A stretch of DNA of 64,000 nt from Rheinheimera sp. MMS21-TC3. GTDB lineage: Bacteria; Pseudomonadota; Gammaproteobacteria; Enterobacterales; Alteromonadaceae. The DNA lies in the NCBI RefSeq assembly GCF_032229285.1, contig NZ_CP135084.1:2976001-3040000 (forward strand), read 5' to 3'. Positions 10,601 through 19,992 of this stretch are shown here, piece after piece. The notes under the pieces are model-generated. The model did no database searches and was not told where the DNA came from. It saw only the letters and a list, made by a program, of their open reading frames with translations. The position numbers and the translations under genes are program-made. Numbering within the stretch: the first letter of the stretch is position 1; each line of letters opens with the position of its first letter.

Positions 10601-11041
10601 CACTTGATATTGGTCGAATAGGTCGGCTAAACGCAGCGCTAACTGATAGCTTTTTCGCCCATCTAAGTCTTGCTGTAAATAGCGGTTTAAAGGCGCAAAC
10701 ACCGGATCGGTTAACTGGTTTAATAAGCCTAAAATGCGCCAGCTTAAGTTGTTTTTATCATAAGGTAAGCTTTTAGGAATGGCCTCGCCTAATACGGCCC
10801 GATAAAGCTGCCAAACAAATTGGTTGGGTAATTCAACCTGTAAACCCGCGGCAATACCAGGATGACCATTAGCGGTTTCGGCTAAGGCCATTTTTAGCCA
10901 CTGAGCAATACCGTTACTTTGTACTAGCACCTCTTCTGTGCCCAGTACGGGCACTGGATTAGCACTTAACCACTGTACCAGTAACTCGCGTAGCGTTTCT
11001 AATTGATTACTATGAATAACCACAAAGCCAGGCTGCAGCAT
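7637..11041 (-). CDS. recC: Exodeoxyribonuclease V gamma subunit RecC
   Basis: RecC holds RecB and RecD together, splits the duplex and scans the 3' strand for Chi. The 1134-residue length matches E. coli RecC (1122). It has the helicase-like fold without a functional ATPase, and family landmarks such as NGIAQWLKMALAE near residue 45, LNDGEYPRTR near 685 and SWVGKHIRNN near 740. The ATG at 11041 is preceded by GAGAG. It is the first gene of recC-recB-recD and its stop overlaps the recB start region by 8 bp. In E. coli the protease gene ptrA separates recC from recB; it is absent here. Assignment rests on recalled family sequence and on operon position. Confidence 0.93.
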   Translation of the reverse strand: MLQPGFVVIHSNQLETLRELLVQWLSANPVPVLGTEEVLVQSNGIAQWLKMALAETANGHPGIAAGLQVELPNQFVWQLYRAVLGEAIPKSLPYDKNNLSWRILGLLNQLTDPVFAPLNRYLQQDLDGRKSYQLALRLADLFDQYQVYRADWLQHWRNGDDVLAKTPLKIVPDDQLWQPALWRLLQQDIASSSGDLAYSSRADVHNQALAALQQGQLARPDLLPDRIVVFGVSSLAQQTLELLAALGSQRQVLLTVLNPCRHFWGDISSIKDDMRAKQKRQQRKPGLPEVLDADELYLHAPVLLASLGKQGRDYISLLDKFDQPEQYQHWFNNKIDLFSEPVADIAKLPLLQQLQQDMLELNASPTEPRVVAADDKSISFHVAHSRQREVEILQDNLLSQFSSDSSLLPRDIIIMMPDISLYQSHIHAVFGRLNRDDKRYLPYTLADQSLRGSQPLMVALEYILQLPEQRFTLTEMSDLLDVPAIQRRFAINPQALGQIRLWLNEAGVRWGLDGEQRASLGLDQLADNYSWMFGIERMLLGFALGDVEQWQGRAPYAEVSGLAAAEVGPLLQFIQQLKHWQQQLVAQPQASLAKWQQMLFAQPGLLTDLFDFSSDQDQLIYGRLADAMQQLVDAGLSGDFSGDISLAVLREAWLDQASESGLSQRFLAGSLTFSTLMPMRAIPFKRVYLLGLNDGEYPRTRQSDDFDLMANDYRPGDRSRRDDDRFLFLEAMLSARQALYISWVGKHIRNNSELPPSVLVSQLGDVITQGWQHQSGLPVLKALTQEYPLQPFSPRYFNGEYATYAYEWQAAHQTEPACTDSLSSTAQQEALPVLSVRLLDDFLANPCRHYLNQRFKTRFYQSAMQAQDDEPFVLNTLQLYQLKQQLLQQLLHKPDFDLSAAVAQLSQQAKLPLAIFGQNVAASIEREVEVVFNRYRSDGIAWQKAAQPLAISLQFADVALNDNLTQLYQAGSSGIEQQALILLRASAIRKDDQLRWYTLRTSWLQQLVANAQGAKVSTLQYGLDDKVQLIAQAKDSAFAQLQQLVNYWQQGLQQPLPVMPKTAICWLQTQDAEKCRQTYEGGYNFGGERDNSPELQRYYPDFASLEQAGFATWAEQLYQPLLNAKLAKQESDLD

Positions 11042-11210
11042 GCTAACTCTCTACAAAAACAATATCTTGGCAGATTAGCACAGCAACTAAGATTTTAGAA
11101 TGGACATCACTGGTAAAAAATACAGCAGTAATAAGTTAACCGGCCATAATTCGTAAATAACCTAAAATAACGTTATTATTCAACATCTCTAATTAGGCTG
11201 CGGAGACAGC

Positions 11211-13604
11211 ATGGCTGCAAAATTTCGTATTAATAAAACCGTTTTACTAGTCATGCTAGTTATTATTGCTGGCTGTGCTGCACTTGCAACGCGTGATCTT
11301 AATCAAAAATTTGGTGAAACAACCCCGACAAACCGAGCTAGCGCAATAAGCTCTGCAGTTAATGCTGCTAAAGATGATGTTTATCATCAAACGGTTAAAC
11401 CCATTTTAGAACAGCGCTGTGTTGTCTGTCACGCTTGTTATGACTCGCCCTGCCAGCTTAATTTAAGCTCTATTGCCGGCATAGAGCGCGGCGCCCATAA
11501 AGACTTAGTTTATGATGCAACTCGTTTTAATGCTGCTAAGCCTAATCGTTTATTTATCGATGCCTTAGAAATACAGCAATGGCGTGAGCGTGGCTTTTTT
11601 CCTGTACTGAATGAGCGCAAACAAAATATTGAAGCCAATACCCAAGCCTCATTATTAGCCCGCAGTCTAATGTTAAAGCAGCAACATCCGCTGCCAGATA
11701 CGACTATTTTGTCAAACCAGTTTGATTTTAGCTTAAACAGAGCTCAGCAGTGCCCAACTATAGAAGAATTTGATGGCTTTGCCAGTAACCAGCCTTTAGC
11801 TGGCATGCCTTATGGTTTGCCCGCTTTAGCTCCTGATGAGCATAGCAAATTACTCACTTGGTTAGCCCAAGGGGCAAAAATGACAACCGAGCCGCCTTTA
11901 GCTGATAGCGAATTACAAGCCATACAAAAACTAGAAACTTGGCTTAACGACGATAGCTTAAAAATGCAGCTAAGTGCGCGTTATATTTATGAGCATTTAT
12001 TTACCTCACACCTCTATTTTGAGCAACTGGTTACTGCGCAACAGCAACCGCAGTTTTATAACTTAGTCCGCTCAACAACTCCGCCAGGCCAAGCAATTGA
12101 CATAGTCGCTAGTCGACGCCCTTACGACGATCCTAAGGTAAGCAGAGTCTATTATCGCTTACAACCGGTGCGGGCCACTATTGTTAATAAAACCCACCAA
12201 CCCTATCCAATTAATAAAGACTTATTAGCTAAGTGGCAGCAGTGGTTTGTTGCAGCCGATTATAAGGTGGCAGAGCTACCTAGCTATCAGCCAGAAATTG
12301 CTGCTAATCCGCTAACGGCTTTTGTGCAACTGCCGGTTAATGCGCGTTATCGTTTTATGCTAGAGCGGGCTGAAAATACAATTATGGGCTATATCAAAGG
12401 CCCCGTTTGTCGTGGCCAAGTGGCATTAAACGTAATAAACGATCATTTTTGGGTATATTTTCTTGACCCTGATCTTGTTACTAACGACAAGGTAGAAGCC
12501 TTTTATCTAGCTCAAAAAGATAACTTACGCTTGCCAGCTGAAGACGAAAGCTCGGCTCGTGCCATTAATTGGCCGGCTTATGCCAAACGCCAAGGTAATT
12601 ACTTACGCGCTCGCAGCGACTTTTTAAACAGCGTGTTAAAAGATGGCCGCCATTTAACAGCCGATGCGTTATGGGATGGGGATGGCACTAATAATAACGC
12701 TAGCCTTACTGTGTTTCGCCACTTTGATAATGCGACTGTAGTAAAAGGCTTAATAGGCGATGCACCAAAAACCGCTTGGGTTATTGATTATGTATTGCTA
12801 GAGCGCATTCATTATTTATTAGTTGCTGGCTTTGATGTCTATGGTAACTATGGTCATCAATTAATGACCCGCTTATATATGGACTTTTTACGCATGGAAG
12901 GCGAGTCTAACTTCCTAGCTTATTTACCGCCAGAGGTACGCCGCGCTGAATTTAAAGACTGGTATCAAAAAGCGGGGGTTGAATTAACTCAGTTTATTGC
13001 CGGCGATATTAACCCCTTTGCTCAGCCTACTGGTATCACTTTTAATACTGACCAACCTAAAGCCGAGCTTTATCAAATTTTTGCCAACAAACTAAGCCAA
13101 GTTCAACCAAAGCGTTACCAACTAGAAAACAGCTCTTTGAGCGTAAACAGCCAGGCCTTATTGCAGCAGCTGGGCAAAATTAAAGGCAAAGCGGCGTCGC
13201 TTTTACCTGAACTGACCATGATTATGCTGCAGCCCACTGACAGCAACTTAGCGCCGCAATTATTTACCTTGATAAGAAATAGCGCCCACTACAATGTGAA
13301 CAGTTTATTTAAAGAGGAAAGTAACCGTGACTATGCCAATGATAATATGACTATTGTTAATGGTTTATTAGGTAGCTATCCCAATGTATTTTGGCATGTT
13401 AAAGAAACTGACCTAGCTAAAGTCGTCGCTATGGCCCAGCAGCTAACCAATGAACAAGATTATCAGCGATTATTAAATAATTATGGTGTGCGCAGAACCG
13501 CCAGCGACTTTTGGCAGTTTAGTGACCAACTCAATGCTATTTTTAATCAACTTAACCCTATAGAAGCCGGCTTATTAGACTATAACCGCTTAGATAACAG
13601 ATAA
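11211..13604 (+). CDS. cti: Fatty acid cis/trans isomerase (periplasmic, haem-motif Cti)
   Basis: Cti converts cis to trans double bonds in membrane phospholipid acyl chains without ATP, stiffening the membrane under solvent, heat or osmotic stress. The 797-residue protein has an N-terminal export signal (about 8-22) ending in IAGC, which could be a lipobox with Cys22, so it may be a lipoprotein facing the periplasm. A c-type haem motif CVVCH lies at 70-74 and is followed by more cysteines (C76, C81), as in characterised Cti proteins. Length is as expected. It stands alone on the plus strand between recC (divergent) and a terminator at 13628-13655. Regulation is not evident. Confidence 0.9.
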   Translation: MAAKFRINKTVLLVMLVIIAGCAALATRDLNQKFGETTPTNRASAISSAVNAAKDDVYHQTVKPILEQRCVVCHACYDSPCQLNLSSIAGIERGAHKDLVYDATRFNAAKPNRLFIDALEIQQWRERGFFPVLNERKQNIEANTQASLLARSLMLKQQHPLPDTTILSNQFDFSLNRAQQCPTIEEFDGFASNQPLAGMPYGLPALAPDEHSKLLTWLAQGAKMTTEPPLADSELQAIQKLETWLNDDSLKMQLSARYIYEHLFTSHLYFEQLVTAQQQPQFYNLVRSTTPPGQAIDIVASRRPYDDPKVSRVYYRLQPVRATIVNKTHQPYPINKDLLAKWQQWFVAADYKVAELPSYQPEIAANPLTAFVQLPVNARYRFMLERAENTIMGYIKGPVCRGQVALNVINDHFWVYFLDPDLVTNDKVEAFYLAQKDNLRLPAEDESSARAINWPAYAKRQGNYLRARSDFLNSVLKDGRHLTADALWDGDGTNNNASLTVFRHFDNATVVKGLIGDAPKTAWVIDYVLLERIHYLLVAGFDVYGNYGHQLMTRLYMDFLRMEGESNFLAYLPPEVRRAEFKDWYQKAGVELTQFIAGDINPFAQPTGITFNTDQPKAELYQIFANKLSQVQPKRYQLENSSLSVNSQALLQQLGKIKGKAASLLPELTMIMLQPTDSNLAPQLFTLIRNSAHYNVNSLFKEESNRDYANDNMTIVNGLLGSYPNVFWHVKETDLAKVVAMAQQLTNEQDYQRLLNNYGVRRTASDFWQFSDQLNAIFNQLNPIEAGLLDYNRLDNR

Positions 13605-13627
13605 TCGTTCAAAACCCTTTAAGCATA

Positions 13628-13655
13628 AAGAGCCTACGCATCAGGTAGGCTCTTT
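13628..13655. terminator. Bidirectional intrinsic terminator between cti and yfcC-like gene
   Basis: AAAGAGCCTAC (13628-13638) pairs perfectly with GTAGGCTCTTT (13645-13655) around a 6-base loop. The A-rich and T-rich flanks allow use from both strands, serving cti (+) and the convergent carrier gene (-). Confidence 0.8.
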
Positions 13656-13697
13656 AGTTGCAACTGCAATCTGAACTGCGAAGTTTAATTGCCAGAT

Positions 13698-15113
13698 CTA
13701 GAAGCCAACATACACAGCAAACATCAACATTAATCCTGCCATAAATGCAAAAATGGCGACCAAGGGTGCAATAAAGCGCGCCCACTGAGTCCAGCCAACT
13801 TGGGCAGTAGCTAAATAAGCCAGTAAGGTACCTGAGGTAGGCGTAATCATATTAGTAATACCATTACCAAATAAGAAGGCCAGTACAGTGCTTTGTCCAG
13901 AGACACCGGCTAATTGGCCCATTGGGCCTAAAATAGGCATGCTCACAGCCGCTTGACCTGAAGTAGATGGGATCATGACATCCAATAATAGTTGCGAGCC
14001 AAACATACCCACTACAGCAACATAAGCATTATCTTCACCGACTAAATTTACCAGACCATGCACCACACTATCTAACACCTTGCCGTTTTCTAGCGTAATA
14101 GCAATGGCCATAGCGACACCAATTAAAATACTGGCAAGTAGAATTTTTTTCATACCACTAACAAAAGCATCAGCGGCTGCGCTAGCCCCCATGCCACTAA
14201 TAATAGTCAGCAAGATACTTAAACCTAGGTAGTAAGCGGTCAATTGCTGGTTATGCCACTGCCAAGTAGTAGAGGCATAAACTAATCCTCCTACTCCTGC
14301 CAATAAAGTTAGCAACAATAATAAATGGCGGTTGCTTAAACGTTTATTACAAACTTCATGCTTAGGTTGATTAGCAAAGCCAGCTTTTTTAATCACTAGC
14401 AGCATAAAGCCAATACCCACCACTAAGAAACAAGCAAAGAATAATGCACGCATGCCAGCACCACTAAATACAGGTAAACCTAATAGTGGCTGAGCAATGG
14501 TTAAAGGTAAGGGGTTAGTAATAGAGGATAAATAGCCAACCTTAACGGCAACGGTGACAATAGCTAAGCCAATAATAGGCTGCATGCCTAAACGACGCAC
14601 TAATTCGACCATGAGTGGGATAATTAATAGGTACTCTGATGCTAAGCCTAAAAAGGTGCTACCTAAAGCAAAAATGGTCATTAAAAATATGACTAAACCA
14701 TAAACATTACCCTGCACCATATTCAGCAGCCGCTCTAACCCTGCATCTACTGCACCTGACGCATTAAGAATGCCAAACATGCCCCCTATCACCAGCACCA
14801 TAAAAATCAAGCCAGCGCCACGCTGCAAGCCTTGTGGAATAGACATTAACACATCAACTGCCCCTACAGGACGCGCTTCGCCTGCAGGTGCTTGTTGAAC
14901 GCTACTAAATAAATGGCTGATAGAGCGATCTTTTTCTATCATTTGGTAGCTATCGGCAATTACTAAACCGTTTTCACGCTGGTAACTGCCAGAGTCCAAC
15001 ACATAGGTGAGGACTGCAGCTATCACTAAAATAAACAGCAATACTACGATTGGGTTACGCGTTTTTGGTTTAAGGGCTACCTGGTTATTACTCTCAACCT
15101 TAGACTGCGACAT
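13698..15113 (-). CDS. YfcC family carrier (DcuC/ArcD-like superfamily permease)
   Basis: A 471-residue inner-membrane protein with about 11-12 hydrophobic segments, belonging to the YfcC/C4-dicarboxylate-anaerobic-carrier superfamily that also contains arginine/ornithine antiporter-like proteins. Two similar halves are visible, each with a hairpin-like conserved patch: SSITNPLPLTIAQPL (about 195-209) and VMIPSTSGQAAVSMPI (about 375-390), plus NMITPTSGTLLAYL (about 418-431). A polar loop of ~55 residues after the first helix is periplasmic in such proteins. It lies 51 bp downstream of the N-formylglutamate amidohydrolase family gene on the same strand, suggesting it carries the substrate or product of that enzyme. 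Substrate is unknown. Confidence 0.75.
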   Translation of the reverse strand: MSQSKVESNNQVALKPKTRNPIVVLLFILVIAAVLTYVLDSGSYQRENGLVIADSYQMIEKDRSISHLFSSVQQAPAGEARPVGAVDVLMSIPQGLQRGAGLIFMVLVIGGMFGILNASGAVDAGLERLLNMVQGNVYGLVIFLMTIFALGSTFLGLASEYLLIIPLMVELVRRLGMQPIIGLAIVTVAVKVGYLSSITNPLPLTIAQPLLGLPVFSGAGMRALFFACFLVVGIGFMLLVIKKAGFANQPKHEVCNKRLSNRHLLLLLTLLAGVGGLVYASTTWQWHNQQLTAYYLGLSILLTIISGMGASAAADAFVSGMKKILLASILIGVAMAIAITLENGKVLDSVVHGLVNLVGEDNAYVAVVGMFGSQLLLDVMIPSTSGQAAVSMPILGPMGQLAGVSGQSTVLAFLFGNGITNMITPTSGTLLAYLATAQVGWTQWARFIAPLVAIFAFMAGLMLMFAVYVGF

Positions 15114-15164
15114 AATGATTCCTCAGCACTTATCTAGCTTATGCTAAATCTAAATAATGCTTTA

Positions 15165-16031
15165 TTAAAAAACTGAACATAAATCAGCTTGAATATAGGC
15201 AAGCATTTCTGTAGTTAATAACTGTAAATTGGCCTGTAACTCAGTAAAACCTAGGTGTTTACTAAAGCTAGCTTCATCCATATACAAATGACGATTAATT
15301 TCAATTTGAATGCTATGCCGGCGTTGGGCAGGATTAGCATAACACTGAGTTAAATAGCCCCCTTTATAAGGCTGATTTAAGCTCACTTGATAGCCCATTT
15401 TTTTTAAGCTATTAACAATCACATTAGTAAAGCCGGCATTAGCTGACTGACCGTCTCGGTTACCAATAACAAAATCTGCTCGAGCAGTGCCAGCATCAAC
15501 ATTCATAGCATTACCTTTGGATTTCATCGAGTGACAATCAACATGCCACACGGCACCAAATTCTTGATAGCGCTGATCTAATAGCTGCTGTAACCGTTGA
15601 TGATACGGTAGATAGTAACGAGTCAAACGTTGTTGCACCTCTTCAACAGCTAAAGGTTTTGCATACATCGCTTGCCCTGGCAGTGCCCATTGTCGCAATA
15701 ACCCCATACCACGCTCACTATAAGCAGTAGGATTAAGTGGAGCTGGCCAATCACCATCTAACATCACTGCAGGAATATCATCTGGCGCTCGGTTTAAGTC
15801 AATATACATTCGCGACGTTGTAGCTGCGAGTACCGTAGCACCTTGCTCGGTACTTGGCATCCATAGCTCATCGACAAAAGCATCCCATCCCGTCTGCATT
15901 TGTGTAAGGCTAGCCAAAGGCTGAAAATTTTCTGGCAGCACCATGCCGCTATGTGGTGAATCAAACACTAACGGTTGTACAGCAGTTTGCGGTAAATGTA
16001 GTATATAGCTTTCGCTAATTTCAGGCTTCAT
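15165..16031 (-). CDS. N-formylglutamate amidohydrolase family protein
   Basis: A 288-residue cytoplasmic metal-dependent hydrolase of the N-formylglutamate deformylase family (HutG-like), which releases formate from N-formyl-L-glutamate. Family marks are VFDSPHSGMVLPENF (23-37) and GWDAFVDELW (48-57) near the N-terminus, DLNRAPDD (75-82), WHVDCHSMKSKG with the metal-site histidines, and IQIEINRHLYMDE near the C-terminus. No other histidine-degradation (hut) gene is present, so the true substrate may be another N-formyl or N-acyl amino acid. The gene sits between a TonB-dependent receptor and a permease, all on the minus strand. The family call is firm; a specific hutG role is not supported by context. 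Confidence 0.8.
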   Translation of the reverse strand: MKPEISESYILHLPQTAVQPLVFDSPHSGMVLPENFQPLASLTQMQTGWDAFVDELWMPSTEQGATVLAATTSRMYIDLNRAPDDIPAVMLDGDWPAPLNPTAYSERGMGLLRQWALPGQAMYAKPLAVEEVQQRLTRYYLPYHQRLQQLLDQRYQEFGAVWHVDCHSMKSKGNAMNVDAGTARADFVIGNRDGQSANAGFTNVIVNSLKKMGYQVSLNQPYKGGYLTQCYANPAQRRHSIQIEINRHLYMDEASFSKHLGFTELQANLQLLTTEMLAYIQADLCSVF

Positions 16032-16128
16032 AAATAGAGTCCCAAAGCTATAGCGGCGATTTTTCCGCTATAGCTAGTAAACAAAAGTGTTTATATAGAA
16101 GTCATTAATCAAGAATGATTAACAAAAC

Positions 16129-18870
16129 TTAATACTGGTAGCTCAGTTGCATATATATAAAGCGACCAACGGCATTATAGGTTTGCTGATCAAAGTTAAT
16201 ATTTAGATTAACTAAAGATACTGGAGGCTGTTTATCAAACAAGTTATTTACGCCTACTCGCAATGATAAACCTTGCTCAAATTTATAGCCGCCAGATACA
16301 CCGTGATAAGCTACCGAACCTATGTGTCGAGGTGCATTTGCAAAGGTTTCAGTACTTTCACCGATATAACGTAAGTTATAGGCTGCTGACCAAGCATTGT
16401 GCTGCCATTGCGCGGTTAAACCGGCACGCCATTCTGGATAAGATTCACGCGAACCTGCTGTACCTGCCTTATCTAGTGACACTGTACTGCCATCAGCTAA
16501 GGTAGACTCTTCTAGTAACTTAGTTAACTTGCTAACACTGGCACTAAAGTTCCAACGACCATAGTCAGTATCCATTTTGTAGCGGGCAACAGCATCGACA
16601 CCAGATACTTCTGTACGGTTAAGGTTAACCGGGCCATCGATTACATTCAGAATTTCACCGTTAGTAGCGCGGCTGATAACGTTACAATTTTTGCCAGTAA
16701 AAGCGCACAAATTCACTAGATTTTGGGTACCAAAAGTGCTGATGGTGTTATCTATCTCAATATTGTACCAATCAGCTGTCAGGCTAAAATTAGCCAATTG
16801 CTCTGGGGTATAAACAAAGCCAACTGAGCGGTTAATAGAAGTTTCTGGCGTTAACTGTAAATTTCCACCCACTGTAATAGGCACGTTTGATTCATTTTGG
16901 ATATAACTTGCTGGTACACCGACGCAACCTGGTAAGGCATTATTAGTTGCACAGGGATCATTTACCGCATAAAACGACTCGCGCTCACCTTCATACAACT
17001 CTAACAATGATGGCGCACGGAAACCTTCAGCCCAAGTAGCTCTTAACATTAAATCTGTTATTGGGCGATAAATTAAGCCAACTTTGCTATTGGTAGTGTT
17101 ACCAAAAGTGCTGTAATCAGAAAAACGGGTGGCTAAGTTTAATTCTAAGTATTTGGCTAGCGTGACATCAGCTAACAGCGGGACATTAAACTCAGCATAA
17201 GCTTCGTATAAGTCATACTCACCAACAGTGCCGGTTCTAGGCGATGAAGACGTTGTGTTATAACTATTTACCCTAGGGGCAGAGTTAATAATATCATCAG
17301 GGGTATCAGTGCCTTTTTCTTTGCGATATTCTGCACCGGCTGCCACTAACACATCACCGGCTGGCAGCTCAAAAATGGCGTTTGTAATATTAAAGCGGGC
17401 ATGCAGCTGCTCTGCTTTGTTTTTATCATGGCCAGTAAAGTTAATATAATTGACCATATCCTCAGTCAGAGGGTTAAATAAGTTAACTGGCACACAGCCC
17501 GCTTGTAAGTCATTAATATTCGCAGTGATACCGCTAGCATCGCACGCACGCAAACCTAAGGCTAACTTATCTAAGTGCAGCTGATTGTAGGAAGTAAACT
17601 CACCTTTATTTTGTGCCCAAGAAGCAAAAGCATCCCAGCGCCAATCGCCTGGTAAATAACCTTCAATACCTACACCTAAACGACTGGTTTTAACATTTTG
17701 CTCGTTACGGCGCAAACCATTATCAGTAAAGAAGTTATTTGCTACAAAGTCGTTACCAGAGAATTCAACACCAAAAGGGTTTACTCTAGGGTCATCAGCA
17801 ATAATAAAACCACGGCTACCACGCACGGTCGGAATAACAGCTGAGAACTGCTGATCAGACGTTCGCTCATTATATAAAGCTTCTACTCTTACTTTAGTAT
17901 CTTCAAATATACCAGTATCAGGTAAGACAAACACACCTTGAGCATATAAACTCATCCGCTCACTTGGTCCAACTACATAGTTATCATGGTAACGATTAAA
18001 CCTGTCATCACTGTTAGCTGGACGCCAATTCGCTAAATCAGCACCATTACTGTTTGGCTCTCGGGTAATACCTTCTTTAGGAATAGGAAAGCCCATTACA
18101 CCTTGTAAGTTCTTTTCAGTAAATAAACCTTCAGCGCTGCCTAGCGGTATCCCGTTTAATGGCATTGCTGTTAATGCTCTATCTTGAGTCATTATAGGTT
18201 TTTGCTTTGAAAAGCTGGCAGCAAACATTAAATTATGCTCACCAATGTCCTGGCCAACTAAGGCATCAAAATTAACAGTTTCACGATCACTTTTACTAGT
18301 TTGGCCGTAATAGGCGTTTAATTTAGCACCCGCAAAGTCTTTTACTGTTTGAATATTTACCACACCGGCAATGGCATCAGCACCATAAATCGCTGTGGCA
18401 CCATCTTGTAACACTTCAACGTTACTAATAATGGCATAAGGAATAGTATTTAAATCAACAAAGTCACGAAATCCTCGGCTACCAGCACCGTTGACCCAAC
18501 GGTTACCATTTACCAAGATTAAAGAGCGGTTTTCACCCATGTTACGTAAATTAATACTAGCCGTACCATGACTAGTGCCAGCACTACCATTATCATTTAA
18601 ACTACCACCCACTGATGGCATCTCTTGTAATACGGCACTTAAAGATACGGCACCTTGCACTTCCATCTCATCTTTATTAATAGTCTGAATTGGGCTACCT
18701 TCTGTCTCACCACGGCGGCTAATGCGAGAACCTGTAACCGAAATTACTTCAACTTTGCTTTCTGCTGCATTACCTTCCTGCTGCTGTGCTACTGCCGGTG
18801 TGGCGATGATGGCGCTAGCGCCTATCATAGCTAACATAATTGCAGATAAGTTATATCGTTGTTGTTTCAT
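16129..18870 (-). CDS. TonB-dependent receptor (outer membrane)
   Basis: A 913-residue outer-membrane receptor with a signal peptide (cleavage near AVAQQQ, residue 29). A plug domain follows: VISVTGSRISR (43-53), QTINKDEMEVQG, and VEVLQDGATAIYGADAIAGVVNI (near 152-174, with ATAIYG typical of the class). The C-terminus ends in an aromatic beta strand (RFIYMQLSYQY), as expected of a barrel. The style (VTGSRI box, long barrel with RPITDLMLRATWAEGFRAPS) matches receptors for large organic substrates such as oligosaccharides or peptides rather than siderophores, but this is an inference. The divergent LysR gene begins 155 bp upstream, and a peptidase-like and an amidohydrolase-like gene flank the pair, favouring a peptide or acyl-amino-acid ligand. 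Confidence 0.9.
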   Translation of the reverse strand: MKQQRYNLSAIMLAMIGASAIIATPAVAQQQEGNAAESKVEVISVTGSRISRRGETEGSPIQTINKDEMEVQGAVSLSAVLQEMPSVGGSLNDNGSAGTSHGTASINLRNMGENRSLILVNGNRWVNGAGSRGFRDFVDLNTIPYAIISNVEVLQDGATAIYGADAIAGVVNIQTVKDFAGAKLNAYYGQTSKSDRETVNFDALVGQDIGEHNLMFAASFSKQKPIMTQDRALTAMPLNGIPLGSAEGLFTEKNLQGVMGFPIPKEGITREPNSNGADLANWRPANSDDRFNRYHDNYVVGPSERMSLYAQGVFVLPDTGIFEDTKVRVEALYNERTSDQQFSAVIPTVRGSRGFIIADDPRVNPFGVEFSGNDFVANNFFTDNGLRRNEQNVKTSRLGVGIEGYLPGDWRWDAFASWAQNKGEFTSYNQLHLDKLALGLRACDASGITANINDLQAGCVPVNLFNPLTEDMVNYINFTGHDKNKAEQLHARFNITNAIFELPAGDVLVAAGAEYRKEKGTDTPDDIINSAPRVNSYNTTSSSPRTGTVGEYDLYEAYAEFNVPLLADVTLAKYLELNLATRFSDYSTFGNTTNSKVGLIYRPITDLMLRATWAEGFRAPSLLELYEGERESFYAVNDPCATNNALPGCVGVPASYIQNESNVPITVGGNLQLTPETSINRSVGFVYTPEQLANFSLTADWYNIEIDNTISTFGTQNLVNLCAFTGKNCNVISRATNGEILNVIDGPVNLNRTEVSGVDAVARYKMDTDYGRWNFSASVSKLTKLLEESTLADGSTVSLDKAGTAGSRESYPEWRAGLTAQWQHNAWSAAYNLRYIGESTETFANAPRHIGSVAYHGVSGGYKFEQGLSLRVGVNNLFDKQPPVSLVNLNINFDQQTYNAVGRFIYMQLSYQY

Positions 18871-19025
18871 TGCTTTACCCCGTTACCTGTAACAGATTGG
18901 TGTTTAATTACCATAAAAGCTAGCAAAGCAATGCAAGCTATGCAATATTATAATAAATAATCATACACCCATAACAAAACGCTATAGGTATGCGATTGCA
19001 GAGTTTCTGTTTATAGGAAGAGGTT

Positions 19026-19925
19026 ATGCTTAACCTAAAAAGTTTACAGTGTTTTCACGCTATTATGCAGACGGGCTCTGCTACTGCAGCAGCCAAACAA
19101 ATGGGCTTAACTCAGCCGGGTATTAGCCGTTTACTAGCTTCATTAGAACAGTCAATTGGTTATGCATTATTTTATCGTGAACATAGCCGACTAATCCCTA
19201 CCGATGAAGCCTTGCGATTACGGGCTGAAATTGAATTACTACTTAATAATGCTGATAGATTTTTAGCTTTAGCTCGCAATTTACGTAAATTTGATGCTGG
19301 CTCTTTAACTATTGTTGCCCCAGCCAGTTTTAGCTCGGGTCCTTTAGCCGATGCCGTAGCGAGTTTTATGGCTGTGTACCCTGCTGTTTCGATCAGTATT
19401 GATAGCCAAAGTCCGCAACAAGCGCGTGAACTCGTCGCCCAACGTTCAATAGATTGCGGCTTTACTCAACTGCCTGAACAGCATCCTGGTTTAATTTGCT
19501 ACCCTATTTTAAAAAGTGCTTTAGTCTGTGCTGTGCCAGGCCAACACCCTTTAGCTAAGCTGTCTAGTATCCAGTTAACCCAACTTTGCAGTGAGCCTTT
19601 AGTATTACTTGGTAAAGGCCGTCCTTCTCGGCAAAATTTAGAACAGCTATTTCAACGTGAGGGGATCATACCCCGTGTAAAAATAGAAACCCATAATATT
19701 GCTACCGCTTGCGCTTATGTTAAACGCCAGCAAGGCATAGCAATTATTAATAAAATATTAGCCAAACAATATGTAGATAAAGATATGCGATTAGTGCCAC
19801 TATCCAATACCATTAGCCATGAGTATGGGTTTATTCATTCAGCCCACGCTCCCATGTCTCGTTTAGTTAATGCCTTTTATCAACATTGTTTAGCTTATTT
19901 TCAACAAAGCGAGTCAATTGAGTAA
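19026..19925 (+). CDS. LysR family transcriptional regulator
   Basis: A 299-residue LysR regulator. The N-terminal winged helix-turn-helix (2-60) contains GSATAAAKQMGLTQPGISRLLASLE; the C-terminal periplasmic-binding-protein-like effector domain spans about 88-290. AAGAGG precedes the ATG. It is divergent from the TonB-dependent receptor gene and 67 bp upstream of the M14 peptidase gene on its own strand. That arrangement is typical of a LysR protein that controls a divergent promoter and responds to a substrate of the flanking genes. I could not pick out a convincing T-N11-A operator in the 155-bp intergenic region. The effector is unknown. Confidence 0.9.
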   Translation: MLNLKSLQCFHAIMQTGSATAAAKQMGLTQPGISRLLASLEQSIGYALFYREHSRLIPTDEALRLRAEIELLLNNADRFLALARNLRKFDAGSLTIVAPASFSSGPLADAVASFMAVYPAVSISIDSQSPQQARELVAQRSIDCGFTQLPEQHPGLICYPILKSALVCAVPGQHPLAKLSSIQLTQLCSEPLVLLGKGRPSRQNLEQLFQREGIIPRVKIETHNIATACAYVKRQQGIAIINKILAKQYVDKDMRLVPLSNTISHEYGFIHSAHAPMSRLVNAFYQHCLAYFQQSESIE

Positions 19926-19992
19926 GATAGCCGAGCTTAAGAGGTAAATGCTATAGTAGGCAGATTTCAGAATGCCGAAAACAGGATTGAAT

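Noticed and set aside
15165..16031. Calling the amidohydrolase family gene hutG of a histidine pathway
   Set aside because: No hutH, hutU, hutI or hutC in the window; context suggests a different substrate.
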